Shown piece after piece: positions 26,336 to 36,174 of a stretch of DNA of 64,000 nucleotides (within the stretch, counting starts at the first letter, position 1; each line of letters begins with the position of its first letter). The stretch spans positions 62,001-126,000 of the forward strand of contig NZ_JACJOF010000005.1 in assembly GCF_014695395.1 (NCBI RefSeq). The letters are read 5' to 3'. The position numbers and the translations under genes were made by a program. The DNA is from Nodosilinea sp. FACHB-131. Lineage in GTDB: Bacteria; Cyanobacteriota; Cyanobacteriia; Phormidesmidales; Phormidesmidaceae. The notes under the pieces are model-generated. The model saw nothing but the letters and a program-made list of their open reading frames with translations, was not told the DNA's origin and searched no databases.

Positions 26336-29300
26336 ATGGCAAATCGGTTCAAAATTGGCACACGCATTGGGGCAGGGTTTGCCCTGGGGCTAACGCTCTT
26401 GGCTGTGCTAGGTGCCATTGCTTACCGCACCACCACCAGCCTGATTCGCAGTGCCGAGCGGGAAAAGCAGTCATACCAAATCTTGGGCTATCTCAACGGG
26501 TTAAAAACTGAGCTGATCAACGCCGAAACTGGCCAGCGAGGCTATCTGATTACCGGCCAACCGCAGTATTTAGAACCCTACAATAGTGCGCTGACAGAGA
26601 TTGACGACCAGTACGAGTCCCTGGTGCTGCTCACCGACAACGACCCGCTCCTTCAGAGTCGCCTAGCTGACCTTCAACCGCTAATTGACGCCCGGCTAGC
26701 CCGGCTAGCGGAGGGCATTGAACTGCGAAATACGGGGGGGTTTGCGGCGGCGCAGGCCTATGTTTTGACCGATCGCGGCAAGCTGCTCATGGATCAGATC
26801 CGCGCCCAAATTGCGGAGCTGATTGAGCTAGAGGAGAAAATGCTTGAGGCGCGGGCCAGTCAGGCCCAGATCTCTTCGCAGCAGACGCTCTACACGATCG
26901 CCTTTGGCATTCCAATCTCGTTTGTTGTGCTGTCGCTGGTGGGATGGTGGCTATCGCGCAACATCTCTGAACCCCTGCGCAGACTCTCTAATACCGCAGA
27001 ACGGCTGGCTGACGGCGATTTGTCCGTCTCTCTACCGGACAGCAACTCTCAGGATGAAACCGGCCTTCTGACCCGCACCTTCAGTCAGATGGTGACCAAC
27101 CTGCGGGAGACGATTCGCGCGAACGAAGAGCAGCGCTGGCTGAAGTCTAACCTGGCCGATTTGTCTCAGCAGTTGCAGGGTCAGCGCAGTCTCGAAACCG
27201 TAGCAGAGCTGATGTTGACCTATGTGGCGCCCCTGGTAGACGCACAGCAGGGGGTGCTGTACCTGTTGGACTCTACCAGCCAACCACCTCGACTCAAGCT
27301 GTTGAGCAGCTATGCCTACCAGGAGCGCAAGCACCTGTCGAACGCGTTTGATCTGGGGGAGGGGTTGGTGGGGCAGTGCGCCTTAGAAAAGCGGCGCATT
27401 GTGCTAACTCAGGTGCCCGAAGACTACATTCAGATTCGCTCTGGGCTGGGCTCGGCGCCGCCCCTGACGATTGTAGTGCTGCCCCTGATGTTTGAGAATG
27501 CGGTGAAGGGGGTGCTAGAACTGGCGTCTTTCCACCGCTTTGACAACCTACAGCTAGCCTTTTTAGATGAGGCCAGCGACTTGACCGGGGTGATGATCAA
27601 CGCGATCGCCGCCTACATGCAAACCCAGAGACTGCTGGAGCGATCGCAGGTGCTGACCGAAGAACTGCGCCAGCAGCAGCAGGAGCTGTTGCAGAGCAAT
27701 CAGCTGCTCGAAGAGCGCACCCAGTCGCTACAGGAGTCAGAGCTGGAGATGCAGCAGCAGCAGGAAGAATTGCAGCAGTCGAACGAAGAGCTGCAGCAGC
27801 TCAACGAGGAGCTGGAGGAGAAAGCAGAGCTGCTGGAAACCCAGAAGCAGCAGGTAGAGCGCAAAAACCAAGAAATTGAGCTAGCCCGCCAGGAGCTAGA
27901 AGATCAGGCTGGCCAGCTGGCCCAGTCGTCGCGCTATAAGTCAGAATTTTTGGCCAACATGTCCCACGAGCTGCGGACACCCCTAAACAGCCTGCTGATT
28001 TTGGCCAAAATGCTCAGCGACAACAGCGACGGCAACCTGACCGAGAAGCAGGTTGACTATAGCCGCACGATCCACTCTGCCGGTGCAGATTTGCTCTCGC
28101 TGATCAACGACATTCTCGACATGGCCAAAATCGAGTCGGGGACCATGGAGGTAGTGATCGAATCGCTGGCCTTTACGGCGATTCAGTTTGAGCTAGAGCG
28201 CACGTTTCAGCCCACCGCCGCCAGCAAGGGGCTGCGGTTTGAGGTTGTCGTGGATGAGGGCTTGCCCACTACCCTGGCCACCGACCCTCGGCGGCTACAG
28301 CAGGTGCTCAAAAACCTGATCTCTAATGCCATCAAGTTCACAGAGCAAGGCCGGGTCACGGTGGATATCTTTCCGGTAGCCGAGGAGCGAGTGGCCTTTG
28401 CGGTTACCGATACCGGCATTGGCATTGCGCCCCAAAAGCAGTACACCGTTTTTGGGGCGTTTCAGCAGGCCGATGGCACCACCAGCCGCCGCTACGGCGG
28501 TACTGGGCTGGGGCTATCGATCAGCCTACAGCTGGCTCAGCTGCTAGGGGGGACCCTAGAGCTGCAAAGTGAGCCTGACCAGGGCAGCACTTTCACCCTG
28601 TATCTGCCCCTGCGCTACGTTGCCCCCTCAACCGAGGGGGAGGTGCTGCAAATCAGGGCACAGCGCGAGGGGGCAAAACCAGCTCCCCAAGACCGCCGCC
28701 CGGCTGTCCCTGAGCTCACCCCAGCCGCCGCCCCTTTCCCAAGCGGGGACTTGCTGCCTCCACTGCCAGCTCACCTGGAAGATGATCGCTCACGGTTGTC
28801 ACCAGGGGGGCAAGACGCGGCCGAGCGAGTGCTGCTGGTGATTGAAGATGATCCAAACTTTGCCCGCATTCTGTTGGATATGGCGCGGGGGCAGGGATTT
28901 AAGGTGTTAATTGCACTCCAGGGGCAGACCGGCCTGGCTTTGGCCCAGCAGTTTGTGCCCAACGCCATTACCCTCGACCTGCACCTGCCCGATATGGACG
29001 GCCTGACGGTGCTCGAACAGCTCAAGCACAACCCCACTACTCGCCACATTCCGGTCCATATTCTGACAGTGAATGACGAGCAGCAGCAGGAATTTCAGAT
29101 GGGGGCGATCGCCCACATTCAAAAGCCTGTAGCGCCAGAAATTTTGACCCAGACCCTGATCGATATCAAACAGTTTGTGGAGCGCCGGGTACGCTACCTG
29201 CTGGTGATTGAGGATGACCCGGTGCAGGCCCAGAGCATTATTGAGCTGATTGGCGGTGGCGATGTCACCAGCACCGCCGTGCACACCGGTGCCGCCGCCC

Positions 29301-29995
29301 TAGAGACCCTGTGCACCCAACCCTGCGACTGCATCGTGCTCGACTTGGGCTTGCCTGATATGAACGGCTTTGACTTGCTAGAGCAGATCAAGCAAGACCC
29401 GGCCCTGGTAAGGCTGCCGATTATTGTCTACACCGGCAAAGACCTGACCGAGGCAGAGGAGACCCAACTGCGCCGCCTGGCCGAAACTATCATTGTCAAA
29501 GACGTGCGATCGCCCGAGCGACTGCTGGATGAAACAGCCCTGTTTCTGCACCGGGTACAGGCCAATCTGCCGCCGCCCCAGCAGCAGATGCTAGAGCGAT
29601 TGCAGCACAGTGACCCAGCCCTGGCCGGCAAAAAAGTGCTGATCATCGACGATGATGTGCGCAATATTTTTGCCCTTACTAGCCTGCTGGAGCAGTACGA
29701 GATGGTAGTGGTGTTTGCCGAAAATGGGCGCGAAGGCATTGAGACGTTGCGCGCCAACCCCGATGTCGGCCTCGTGCTGATGGACGTGATGATGCCAGAG
29801 CTAGACGGGTACGAAACCACCCGGCTGATTCGCAAACAGGAGCAGTTTCGATCGCTGCCGATCATTGCCCTGACCGCCAAGGCTATGCAGGGCGATCGCG
29901 AGAAGTGCATCGAAGCCGGGGCCTCCGACTACATTACTAAGCCCGTCGATACTGAGCAGCTGTTGACGCTGCTGCGCCTGTGGCTGTACCAGTAG
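26336..29995 (+). CDS. Hybrid sensor histidine kinase, CHASE3-HAMP-GAF-HisKA-HATPase-3xREC
   Basis: The 1219-residue protein has TM1 (about residues 11-30), a CHASE3 extracytoplasmic domain (about 30-175, with the typical ETGQRGYLITG), TM2 (about 184-207), HAMP (to about 262) and GAF (about 275-430). A long Gln/Glu-rich coiled coil (about 430-540) leads to HisKA with His544, HATPase_c, and three receivers with Asp881, Asp1003 and Asp1150. It heads a cluster with cheR, cheB and a second hybrid kinase. The coiled coil rich in Glu/Gln is a plausible methylation substrate for CheR/CheB (inference). Confidence 0.95.
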   Translation: MANRFKIGTRIGAGFALGLTLLAVLGAIAYRTTTSLIRSAEREKQSYQILGYLNGLKTELINAETGQRGYLITGQPQYLEPYNSALTEIDDQYESLVLLTDNDPLLQSRLADLQPLIDARLARLAEGIELRNTGGFAAAQAYVLTDRGKLLMDQIRAQIAELIELEEKMLEARASQAQISSQQTLYTIAFGIPISFVVLSLVGWWLSRNISEPLRRLSNTAERLADGDLSVSLPDSNSQDETGLLTRTFSQMVTNLRETIRANEEQRWLKSNLADLSQQLQGQRSLETVAELMLTYVAPLVDAQQGVLYLLDSTSQPPRLKLLSSYAYQERKHLSNAFDLGEGLVGQCALEKRRIVLTQVPEDYIQIRSGLGSAPPLTIVVLPLMFENAVKGVLELASFHRFDNLQLAFLDEASDLTGVMINAIAAYMQTQRLLERSQVLTEELRQQQQELLQSNQLLEERTQSLQESELEMQQQQEELQQSNEELQQLNEELEEKAELLETQKQQVERKNQEIELARQELEDQAGQLAQSSRYKSEFLANMSHELRTPLNSLLILAKMLSDNSDGNLTEKQVDYSRTIHSAGADLLSLINDILDMAKIESGTMEVVIESLAFTAIQFELERTFQPTAASKGLRFEVVVDEGLPTTLATDPRRLQQVLKNLISNAIKFTEQGRVTVDIFPVAEERVAFAVTDTGIGIAPQKQYTVFGAFQQADGTTSRRYGGTGLGLSISLQLAQLLGGTLELQSEPDQGSTFTLYLPLRYVAPSTEGEVLQIRAQREGAKPAPQDRRPAVPELTPAAAPFPSGDLLPPLPAHLEDDRSRLSPGGQDAAERVLLVIEDDPNFARILLDMARGQGFKVLIALQGQTGLALAQQFVPNAITLDLHLPDMDGLTVLEQLKHNPTTRHIPVHILTVNDEQQQEFQMGAIAHIQKPVAPEILTQTLIDIKQFVERRVRYLLVIEDDPVQAQSIIELIGGGDVTSTAVHTGAAALETLCTQPCDCIVLDLGLPDMNGFDLLEQIKQDPALVRLPIIVYTGKDLTEAEETQLRRLAETIIVKDVRSPERLLDETALFLHRVQANLPPPQQQMLERLQHSDPALAGKKVLIIDDDVRNIFALTSLLEQYEMVVVFAENGREGIETLRANPDVGLVLMDVMMPELDGYETTRLIRKQEQFRSLPIIALTAKAMQGDREKCIEAGASDYITKPVDTEQLLTLLRLWLYQ

Positions 29996-30141
29996 CGGCG
30001 ATCGCCGTTAAGATCCCCCCTTTGACATACTGTTTGAAATTGAAATTGGGCGACAATGGGGCCAGCTCGAGGCCAGTCTAGGAGAGTAGTTTAACCTGGA
30101 GATTGGCACACTTTTGACAGTAGCTTTGAACGGGTTATGGG

Positions 30142-30972
30142 GTGCTGGCGACGATTTTGAAACCAGACGATCTGGACGTTCACTTACTCATTGAAGGGCT
30201 ATATCATCGGTATGGCTACGATTTTCGCAACTATGCTCCCGCCTCCCTCAAGCGTCGGATTCAAAGCTTTCTCAGAACCGAACAAATCGCCACCGTAGCC
30301 GAGTTGCAGGCTCAGGTACTGACCGATCGCGCCTGTGCCGAGCGGCTGCTGTTGGGGTTAACAGTCAACACCACGGCCATGTTTCGAGACCCCAGTTTCT
30401 ACGTGGCCTTTCGACAGCAGGTGGTGCCGCTACTGCGTACCTACCCCTTTCTTCGTATCTGGCATGCGGGCTGCTCCACTGGGCAGGAGGTCTACTCAAT
30501 GGCCATTTTGCTGCAGGAGGAGGGACTTTACCACCGCTGCCGCATATATGCCACCGATGCCAATGACCGAGTTCTGCAAATTGCGCGGCAGGGCATCTAT
30601 CCCTACAAGCAAATGCAGGACTACACCCAGCTGTATTTAAAGGCCGGGGGGCAGCGCACTTTTTCGGAATACTACACAGCCAAATACAACAACGTTATTT
30701 TGCGGCCTGCCCTACGGGAACGGGTGGTATTTGGCGAGCACAATTTGGTGACCGATGGCTCATTCAACGAGTTTAATGTGATCATCTGTCGCAATGTGCT
30801 GATTTACTTTAATCCAACCCTGCAAAACCAGGTTCATGGACTGTTTTATAACAGCCTTTGTAAGTTTGGCATTCTAGGTTTGGGCAAGCAGGAAACCATT
30901 CGGTTTACAAAGTATGAAACTGCCTACGATGATTTGGCAAAAGCTGAAAAGCTGTATAGGAGACGCAATTAG
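30142..30972 (+). CDS. cheR: CheR-type protein-glutamate methyltransferase
   Basis: The 276-residue protein has the CheR N-terminal helical domain (RYGYDFRNYAPASLKRRI) and the SAM-binding domain with LRIWHAGCSTGQEVYSMAILL, RIYATDANDRVLQIARQG and FNVIICRNVLIYF. CheR methylates glutamates of chemoreceptors. No MCP, CheA or CheW gene is in this window, so the target is probably a kinase of this cluster (inference). The start is the GTG at 30142. Its stop TAG shares a base with the cheB start. Confidence 0.93.
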   Translation: MLATILKPDDLDVHLLIEGLYHRYGYDFRNYAPASLKRRIQSFLRTEQIATVAELQAQVLTDRACAERLLLGLTVNTTAMFRDPSFYVAFRQQVVPLLRTYPFLRIWHAGCSTGQEVYSMAILLQEEGLYHRCRIYATDANDRVLQIARQGIYPYKQMQDYTQLYLKAGGQRTFSEYYTAKYNNVILRPALRERVVFGEHNLVTDGSFNEFNVIICRNVLIYFNPTLQNQVHGLFYNSLCKFGILGLGKQETIRFTKYETAYDDLAKAEKLYRRRN

Positions 30973-31544
30973 TGGCCTACGAACTGATTGTAATCGGCAC
31001 TTCCCTCGGCGGATTGTCGGCTCTAAAAACTCTGCTTGGCGCCCTTCCCCAAGATTTTTCTGCGGCACTGGCCGTTGTGCAACATCGCCACCGCGAGTCT
31101 GATCAGGGGTTGGGTAACTTTTTACAACAGTTTACGGTGCTGCCAGTGCACGAAGTTGAAGATAAAGAATGCATCCAGGCCGGGCATGTTTATCTTGCCC
31201 CTGCCGACTATCATTTGCTGGTAGAATACGGATATTTTTCTCTATCTATTGATGAGCCGGTTTCCTATGCGCGCCCGTCAATTGATGTGCTGCTAGAGTC
31301 GGCCGCTGACAGCTATAACGAACGCGTGATTGGTGTAATTTTGACCGGAGCCAACCAGGATGGAGTGAAAGGGTTATCCACCCTGAAGGCGCGGGGCGGG
31401 GTCGCGATTGTGCAAGACCCAGACACGGCAGAGAGCCCAGTGCTGCCGCGGGCGGCGATTGCGGCGATCGCCGTCGATGCTATATTGCCGCTCTCGCAGA
31501 TTGCGCCCCGCCTAATTCACCTCTGCGCGGCGACAGGAGGTTAG
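30972..31544 (+). CDS. cheB: CheB-type methylesterase domain, without receiver
   Basis: The 190-residue protein is only the catalytic domain of CheB. The triad is visible as Ser11 (GTSLGG), His38 (VQHRH) and Asp130 (GANQDG). A standard CheB has an N-terminal receiver of about 120 residues that switches it on; here it is absent. Regulation must come from elsewhere, for example from the receivers of the neighbouring kinases (inference). The start is a GTG overlapping the cheR stop by one base, so the two are coupled. Confidence 0.93.
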   Translation: MAYELIVIGTSLGGLSALKTLLGALPQDFSAALAVVQHRHRESDQGLGNFLQQFTVLPVHEVEDKECIQAGHVYLAPADYHLLVEYGYFSLSIDEPVSYARPSIDVLLESAADSYNERVIGVILTGANQDGVKGLSTLKARGGVAIVQDPDTAESPVLPRAAIAAIAVDAILPLSQIAPRLIHLCAATGG

Positions 31545-31546
31545 TG

Positions 31547-33619
31547 ATGCAAACCGAGGCAACCGTCAACATTCTCCTCGTCGATGATCAGCCCGAAAAC
31601 CTGGTGGCTCTAGAGGCTATTTTAGGCGATTTGGGAGCCAATTTAGTCAAATCAACCTCGGGAGAAGAGGCGCTGCGCTGTCTACTGCAAGACGACTTTG
31701 CGGTGATTTTGCTGGATGTGCAAATGCCTCTGATGGATGGGTTTGAGGTGGCCACACTGATTCGCCAGCGCCAGCGATCGCGCGATACACCGATCATTTT
31801 TCTGACTGCCTTTAGCAGCAACGAACAGTTTATGTTTAAAGGCTATGCTCTGGGGGCCGTAGATTATTTAATCAAGCCAATTTCGCCCAATATTTTGCTG
31901 TCCAAGGTAACCATTTTTATTGAGCTATTTAGAAAGACCGAAGCCTTGCGGCAAAAAACAGAAATTTTGCAGCGGCAGGCCACTCAATTAGAGATGATTA
32001 ATACCGAGCTACAAATGAGTGAAGAGCGGTTTCGCTTGCTCAGCACCTGTTCGCCGCTGGGGGTGTTTGTCACCGATACAGAAGGTCGCTGCCTCTACAC
32101 CAATCCCCGCTATCAATCTATCTGTGGCTCAGCCGAGGCCGTCCCTGAGCAGAGCTGGCTGAGCTCCGTGCACCCTGACGACTCGGCGATCGCCCAATCA
32201 ACCTGGCACGCCTTCATGGCCAACGGGCAGGAATATTCCCAGGAGTTTCGAGTTCAGGCGAAAGATGCTGACTCCCGCTGGGTTTCGGTTCGCTCTGCCC
32301 GTCTGGTGTCGGAGCAAAAGCAGTTTCTCGGTTACGTGGGCACCGTTGAAGACATCACCGAGCGCAAGCGGGCCGAGGCCGCCAACGCCCAAGTCATTCG
32401 CGAGCAGGCAGCCCGCCAAGAAGCGGAGACGGCCAACCGCATGAAGGACGAGTTTATTGCGGTACTATCCCACGAACTGCGGACGCCGCTGAATTCAATT
32501 TTGGGCTGGTCGCACCTCCTGCAATCGCGCAACTTAGACCCGCAAAAGACGGCGTACGCGATCGCCACCATTGAGCGCAATGCCGTTGCCCAAAAGCAGC
32601 TCATTGAAGACATTCTCGACGTATCCCAAATCGTGCGGGGCAAGCTGCAGCTCCACTGCCAGCCGCTGGATCTGGCGTCGCTTGCCCAGTCGGCGTTAGA
32701 GACAGTGAGGCCGGCGGCAGAGGCCAAGGCGATCGCCCTGGTTGACAACGTTCAAGACACGGCCCGACTAGAGATTGTGGGGGATGCCCTGCGGTTGCAG
32801 CAGGTAGTTTGGAATTTGCTCATCAACGCGATCAAATTTACCCCCCAGCAGGGGCGAGTAGACGTTCAGCTCTCGGTGGTGACCGACCTGCCTGACGGTC
32901 TGGCGAGTCCCCCAGTCGCCTACGCGCCGGGCTATGCTCAGTTGCGTATTAGTGATACGGGCATGGGTATTGACGTCGACTTTTTGCCCCATATTTTTGA
33001 TCGGTTTCGTCAAGCCGACAGCAGCACCACCCGCGCCCAGGGAGGGCTGGGCCTCGGGCTGGCGATCGTTTACTACTTGGTAGAGCAGCACCAGGGCTAC
33101 GTCTGGGCCGAAAGCCCGGGTGTCAATCAAGGCACCACCTTTACTGTGGCCCTGCCGCTGGTGCCCTCCCCGTTTACCCCCACGCCCCCCACGCCGCCAG
33201 AAAACAAGCTTGCCGAGGCCGGTCCCCATGCCCTGGCGAATATATCTATCTTGATCATCGACGATGACACCGACACCCGCGACTATTTGACCTTTTTGCT
33301 AGTTTCCCAGGGGGCGGTTGTCACAGCGGCAGCCACTGCGCAGGAGGGCTTTCACCTATTGAGTACAACCCAGCCGGCGCTGCTGCTGTGCGATATCAGC
33401 ATGCCCGATATGGACGGCTACACCCTGATACAAAAGATTAGAACGCAGCTGCCCGCACCCCAGGCTCAAATTCCGGCGATCGCCATTACTGCCCATGCCC
33501 GCATTTCTGACCAGGCCCAAGCCCTGGCCACCGGATTTCAGCAGCACCTGCCCAAGCCGGTGGAGGCGGAAGTGCTCATTCAAACCATTCTTCAGGTGAC
33601 TGGGGCAGTGGCGTCTTAG
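31547..33619 (+). CDS. Hybrid histidine kinase, REC-PAS-HisKA-HATPase-REC
   Basis: The 690-residue protein is soluble. An N-terminal receiver (phospho-acceptor Asp57 in LLDVQMPLMDG) leads to a PAS domain (about residues 160-290, followed by EDITERKRAE). HisKA has His309 (LSHELRTPLNS), then HATPase_c (LLINAIKFTP, GGLGLGLAI) and a C-terminal receiver (Asp616, DISMPDMDG). I chose the ATG at 31547, which has AGGAGG 6 nt upstream; a GTG at 31544 overlaps the cheB stop. It is the last gene of the CHASE3-kinase/cheR/cheB cluster and probably takes phosphate from, or passes it to, the first kinase. Confidence 0.95.
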   Translation: MQTEATVNILLVDDQPENLVALEAILGDLGANLVKSTSGEEALRCLLQDDFAVILLDVQMPLMDGFEVATLIRQRQRSRDTPIIFLTAFSSNEQFMFKGYALGAVDYLIKPISPNILLSKVTIFIELFRKTEALRQKTEILQRQATQLEMINTELQMSEERFRLLSTCSPLGVFVTDTEGRCLYTNPRYQSICGSAEAVPEQSWLSSVHPDDSAIAQSTWHAFMANGQEYSQEFRVQAKDADSRWVSVRSARLVSEQKQFLGYVGTVEDITERKRAEAANAQVIREQAARQEAETANRMKDEFIAVLSHELRTPLNSILGWSHLLQSRNLDPQKTAYAIATIERNAVAQKQLIEDILDVSQIVRGKLQLHCQPLDLASLAQSALETVRPAAEAKAIALVDNVQDTARLEIVGDALRLQQVVWNLLINAIKFTPQQGRVDVQLSVVTDLPDGLASPPVAYAPGYAQLRISDTGMGIDVDFLPHIFDRFRQADSSTTRAQGGLGLGLAIVYYLVEQHQGYVWAESPGVNQGTTFTVALPLVPSPFTPTPPTPPENKLAEAGPHALANISILIIDDDTDTRDYLTFLLVSQGAVVTAAATAQEGFHLLSTTQPALLLCDISMPDMDGYTLIQKIRTQLPAPQAQIPAIAITAHARISDQAQALATGFQQHLPKPVEAEVLIQTILQVTGAVAS

Positions 33620-33677
33620 CCGATTGGCTGAGCCCTTACCCCTTGCCAGAAGGGCTAAATCTTGGTACATCTGTGCC

Positions 33678-34205
33678 ATGTCCTCAGGCCGCACTCACGA
33701 TCGCATTACTCTTTGGGCCTTACCCCTGGTGGTGTTGGCTGCCTTTCGCGTCACCCTCAGCGGCCAGCTGACCGCAGTGGTCTGTCTGGGGTTTTTGCTG
33801 GGTGGCTGGATGCTGGGCCCCGATCTTGATATTCACTCGGTGCAATACAAACGCTGGGGCTGGCTGCGGTGGATCTGGCTCCCCTACCGGAGCCGCATTC
33901 GCCACCGATCGCACTGGTCCCACGGGCCGATTATTGGCACCGTGGTGCGGGTGCTCTACCTGTCACTATGGCTGAGCGTCGTCGGGCTGCTGCTCGTCAA
34001 TCTGCTCAACAGCGCCCAGCGCACCGCCCTTTCCTGGGGAGATCTGCTCGACGGGCTGAGCTGGGGGTTAATCACCTACTGGCCCTGGTGGCTGGCCCTG
34101 GTGGTGGGATTAGAACTCGGGGCCCTGAGCCACTATGTCGCCGACTGGATATCCTCAGCGGCTAAGGGCAAGCGGAAGCGATCTAAGAAGCGGAAGCGGC
34201 GGTAG
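33678..34205 (+). CDS. DUF2227 family membrane protein (putative metal-binding)
   Basis: The 175-residue protein has an N-terminal MSSGRTHDRITLW motif and several hydrophobic segments. The motif LGPDLDIHS and the His-rich RIRHRSHWSHGPIIGT follow, then a conserved HYVADW near the end and a very basic C-terminal tail (KRKRSKKRKRR). The His/Asp motifs are the basis for the family description as metal-binding. The function is unknown. I chose the ATG at 33678; a longer frame from 33624 adds 18 residues. Confidence 0.85.
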   Translation: MSSGRTHDRITLWALPLVVLAAFRVTLSGQLTAVVCLGFLLGGWMLGPDLDIHSVQYKRWGWLRWIWLPYRSRIRHRSHWSHGPIIGTVVRVLYLSLWLSVVGLLLVNLLNSAQRTALSWGDLLDGLSWGLITYWPWWLALVVGLELGALSHYVADWISSAAKGKRKRSKKRKRR

Positions 34206-34209
34206 TGGA

Positions 34210-34333
34210 GCGGTGGGTAAGCAGAATACTCAGCTGGTTTTGAGGTTTGAATTTTGAGTTTTGAATGCTTTCCCTACACCAAAAATTCAAAACTCAAAAC
34301 TAAGCACTCAAAACTGGCTCCTCCACTTACCCA
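34210..34333. repeat. Nested composite inverted repeat
   Basis: Outer arms GGAGCGGTGGGTAAG and CTTACCCATC (with CTCCTCCA) enclose inner arms built of TTTTGAG/CAAAACT units (34231-34268 and 34285-34314). It lies between two convergent genes and ends inside the last codons of nadB. It has the same nesting order as 41063-41216. Confidence 0.8.
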
Positions 34334-34334
34334 T

Positions 34335-36065
34335 CTATTGCTCTATAGGGGAAGAGGTGTGCCAGCGATCGCCTTCGACTACTGTATGCACCTGCCATTG
34401 GGGGTTGGGTTGGGGATAGTCTTGATGAAAGTGGCCACCCCGGCTCTCGGTGCGAAAGGCAGCGCTGTTGAGAATCAGCCAGGCGATGTCGTAGAGGTTG
34501 CCCAGTTCGCCCCAGGCTCGCACCAACGGCCAGTCGAGGGTGTCGGGCAGGGGGTAAGTGTGGCCGGGCGCCAGCTGGTGTAGGGACCGCCACGGGTGCT
34601 GTTGCCACTCGGTGCGCCACTGGCTCAGGGCGGCGATCGCTCCCTCTAGCCGCGCCTGCTCGCGGCTGATGGCGGCCGCATCCCACATCAGCTGGGTCAG
34701 CTGCTCGCGCTGGCGATGAAGCGTTGCCAGGGCGTCTTCGGCGGTGTGCTGGGGCCCCAGGGCGGCCTCGTCCAGGGCTGAGACCGTTGAGGCGGCTTCT
34801 TTAAGATCAAAATTGCTTTCCGCTTGCAGGGGCAGATTGGCCAGTTCAGCGCCGTAGACCAGGCATTCCAACAGGGAGTTGCTGGCCAGACGGTTGGCCC
34901 CATGCACCCCGGTGCTAGCGTTTTCGCCTACGGCATAGAGACCCGGAATCGTGGTTTGACTGCTGAGATCCGTCGTGATGCCGCCCATCCAGTAGTGAGC
35001 GGCGGGGGAAACCGGCACCGGGTCGGTGAGGGGGTCGATGCCCCAGGTGCGACACACCTGCAAAATATTGGGAAAGCGATACTGCAAGCGATCGGGCGGA
35101 ATTGGCCGCATGTCGAGCCAGACGCGGCTGTCTCCCGTCTTCTGCAGGTGATGAAAGATCGCTCGACTGACCACATCGCGCGGGGCTAGCTCACCATCGG
35201 GATGGTAGTCGAAGGCAAAGCGATAGCCCTGGCGATCAACCAAATGCGCGCCCTCTCCCCGCACCGCTTCGCTAATTAAAAAGGGCGGTGCCCCCGGCTC
35301 CGCTAGGGATGTGGGGTGAAACTGCACAAATTCTAAATCGCGCAGCTGGGCTCCGGCCCGCCAAGCCATGGCCACGCCATCGCCCGTGCTGGCGGCGGGG
35401 TTAGTGGTCTGGGCATAGACCTGGCCGCCGCCGCCCGTGGCCAGCACCGTGGCCTGGGCCGACAGCCACTGAAGCTGCTGATTGTGGGCCACCAGCGCCC
35501 CCTGGCAGCGGCCCTCAACCATCCACAGGTCGAGGGCAAAGGCGCTTTCAAACACCTCAATGTTGGGCCGCTGGAGCACCGCCTCCGCCAAAATCGACAC
35601 GATCGCCCTTCCGGTAGTATCGGCGGCGTGGAGCACGCGGCGGCGCGAGTGGGCAGCCTCTAGGGTCATGGCCAGCTGACCCTCGGTGCGATCGAAGGCG
35701 ACCCCTAGATCCACCAGGCGCTGAATACAGGGAGCAGCCTTACTGGCCAAGTGCTCTACGGCCTGGGGATCGCACAGCCCGGCTCCGGCCACCAAGGTGT
35801 CGGCCACGTGAAGCGAGACAGCATCGTCAACGCCGATGGCGGCGGCAATGCCCCCCTGGGCCCAATCACTGGCGGAAATTGACAGCGTATCTTTGGTTAC
35901 CAGCCCAATGCGCCATTGGGACGGAATCGATAGTGCCGAGTAAAGCCCGGCGGCGCCGCCCCCAATCACCAGCACATCGAAGTGGTGGTTGTCGGGGTGA
36001 TTGGGGGGCGGTGCAAGCGGCGACAAATCAGGCTGGGTCAAAGACGACTCCCAAGAATGATTCAA
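34335..36065 (-). CDS. nadB: L-aspartate oxidase
   Basis: This flavoenzyme oxidises L-aspartate to iminoaspartate in NAD synthesis. The 576-residue protein has the FAD-binding VLVIGGGAAGLYSALSI, the ASDWAQGGIAAAIG loop, the active-site region FVQFHPTSL and RGEGAHLVD, and GLYAVGENASTGVHGANRLASNSLLE. The C-terminal helical domain follows. The start is a TTG (36065); there is no in-frame ATG before the FAD motif. The preceding Pro-rich leader is unusual, so the exact start is uncertain. Confidence 0.95.
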   Translation of the reverse strand: MNHSWESSLTQPDLSPLAPPPNHPDNHHFDVLVIGGGAAGLYSALSIPSQWRIGLVTKDTLSISASDWAQGGIAAAIGVDDAVSLHVADTLVAGAGLCDPQAVEHLASKAAPCIQRLVDLGVAFDRTEGQLAMTLEAAHSRRRVLHAADTTGRAIVSILAEAVLQRPNIEVFESAFALDLWMVEGRCQGALVAHNQQLQWLSAQATVLATGGGGQVYAQTTNPAASTGDGVAMAWRAGAQLRDLEFVQFHPTSLAEPGAPPFLISEAVRGEGAHLVDRQGYRFAFDYHPDGELAPRDVVSRAIFHHLQKTGDSRVWLDMRPIPPDRLQYRFPNILQVCRTWGIDPLTDPVPVSPAAHYWMGGITTDLSSQTTIPGLYAVGENASTGVHGANRLASNSLLECLVYGAELANLPLQAESNFDLKEAASTVSALDEAALGPQHTAEDALATLHRQREQLTQLMWDAAAISREQARLEGAIAALSQWRTEWQQHPWRSLHQLAPGHTYPLPDTLDWPLVRAWGELGNLYDIAWLILNSAAFRTESRGGHFHQDYPQPNPQWQVHTVVEGDRWHTSSPIEQ

Positions 36066-36174
36066 ATAGTAAAGTGCTAAAAACCCTGGCTAACCAGCGT
36101 TGACCTTGGGCCAACCTGACCAACCAGGGCTACTAAGGGCGGCGGCTAAGCCAAACAGAGGGACGACCCGCTGT

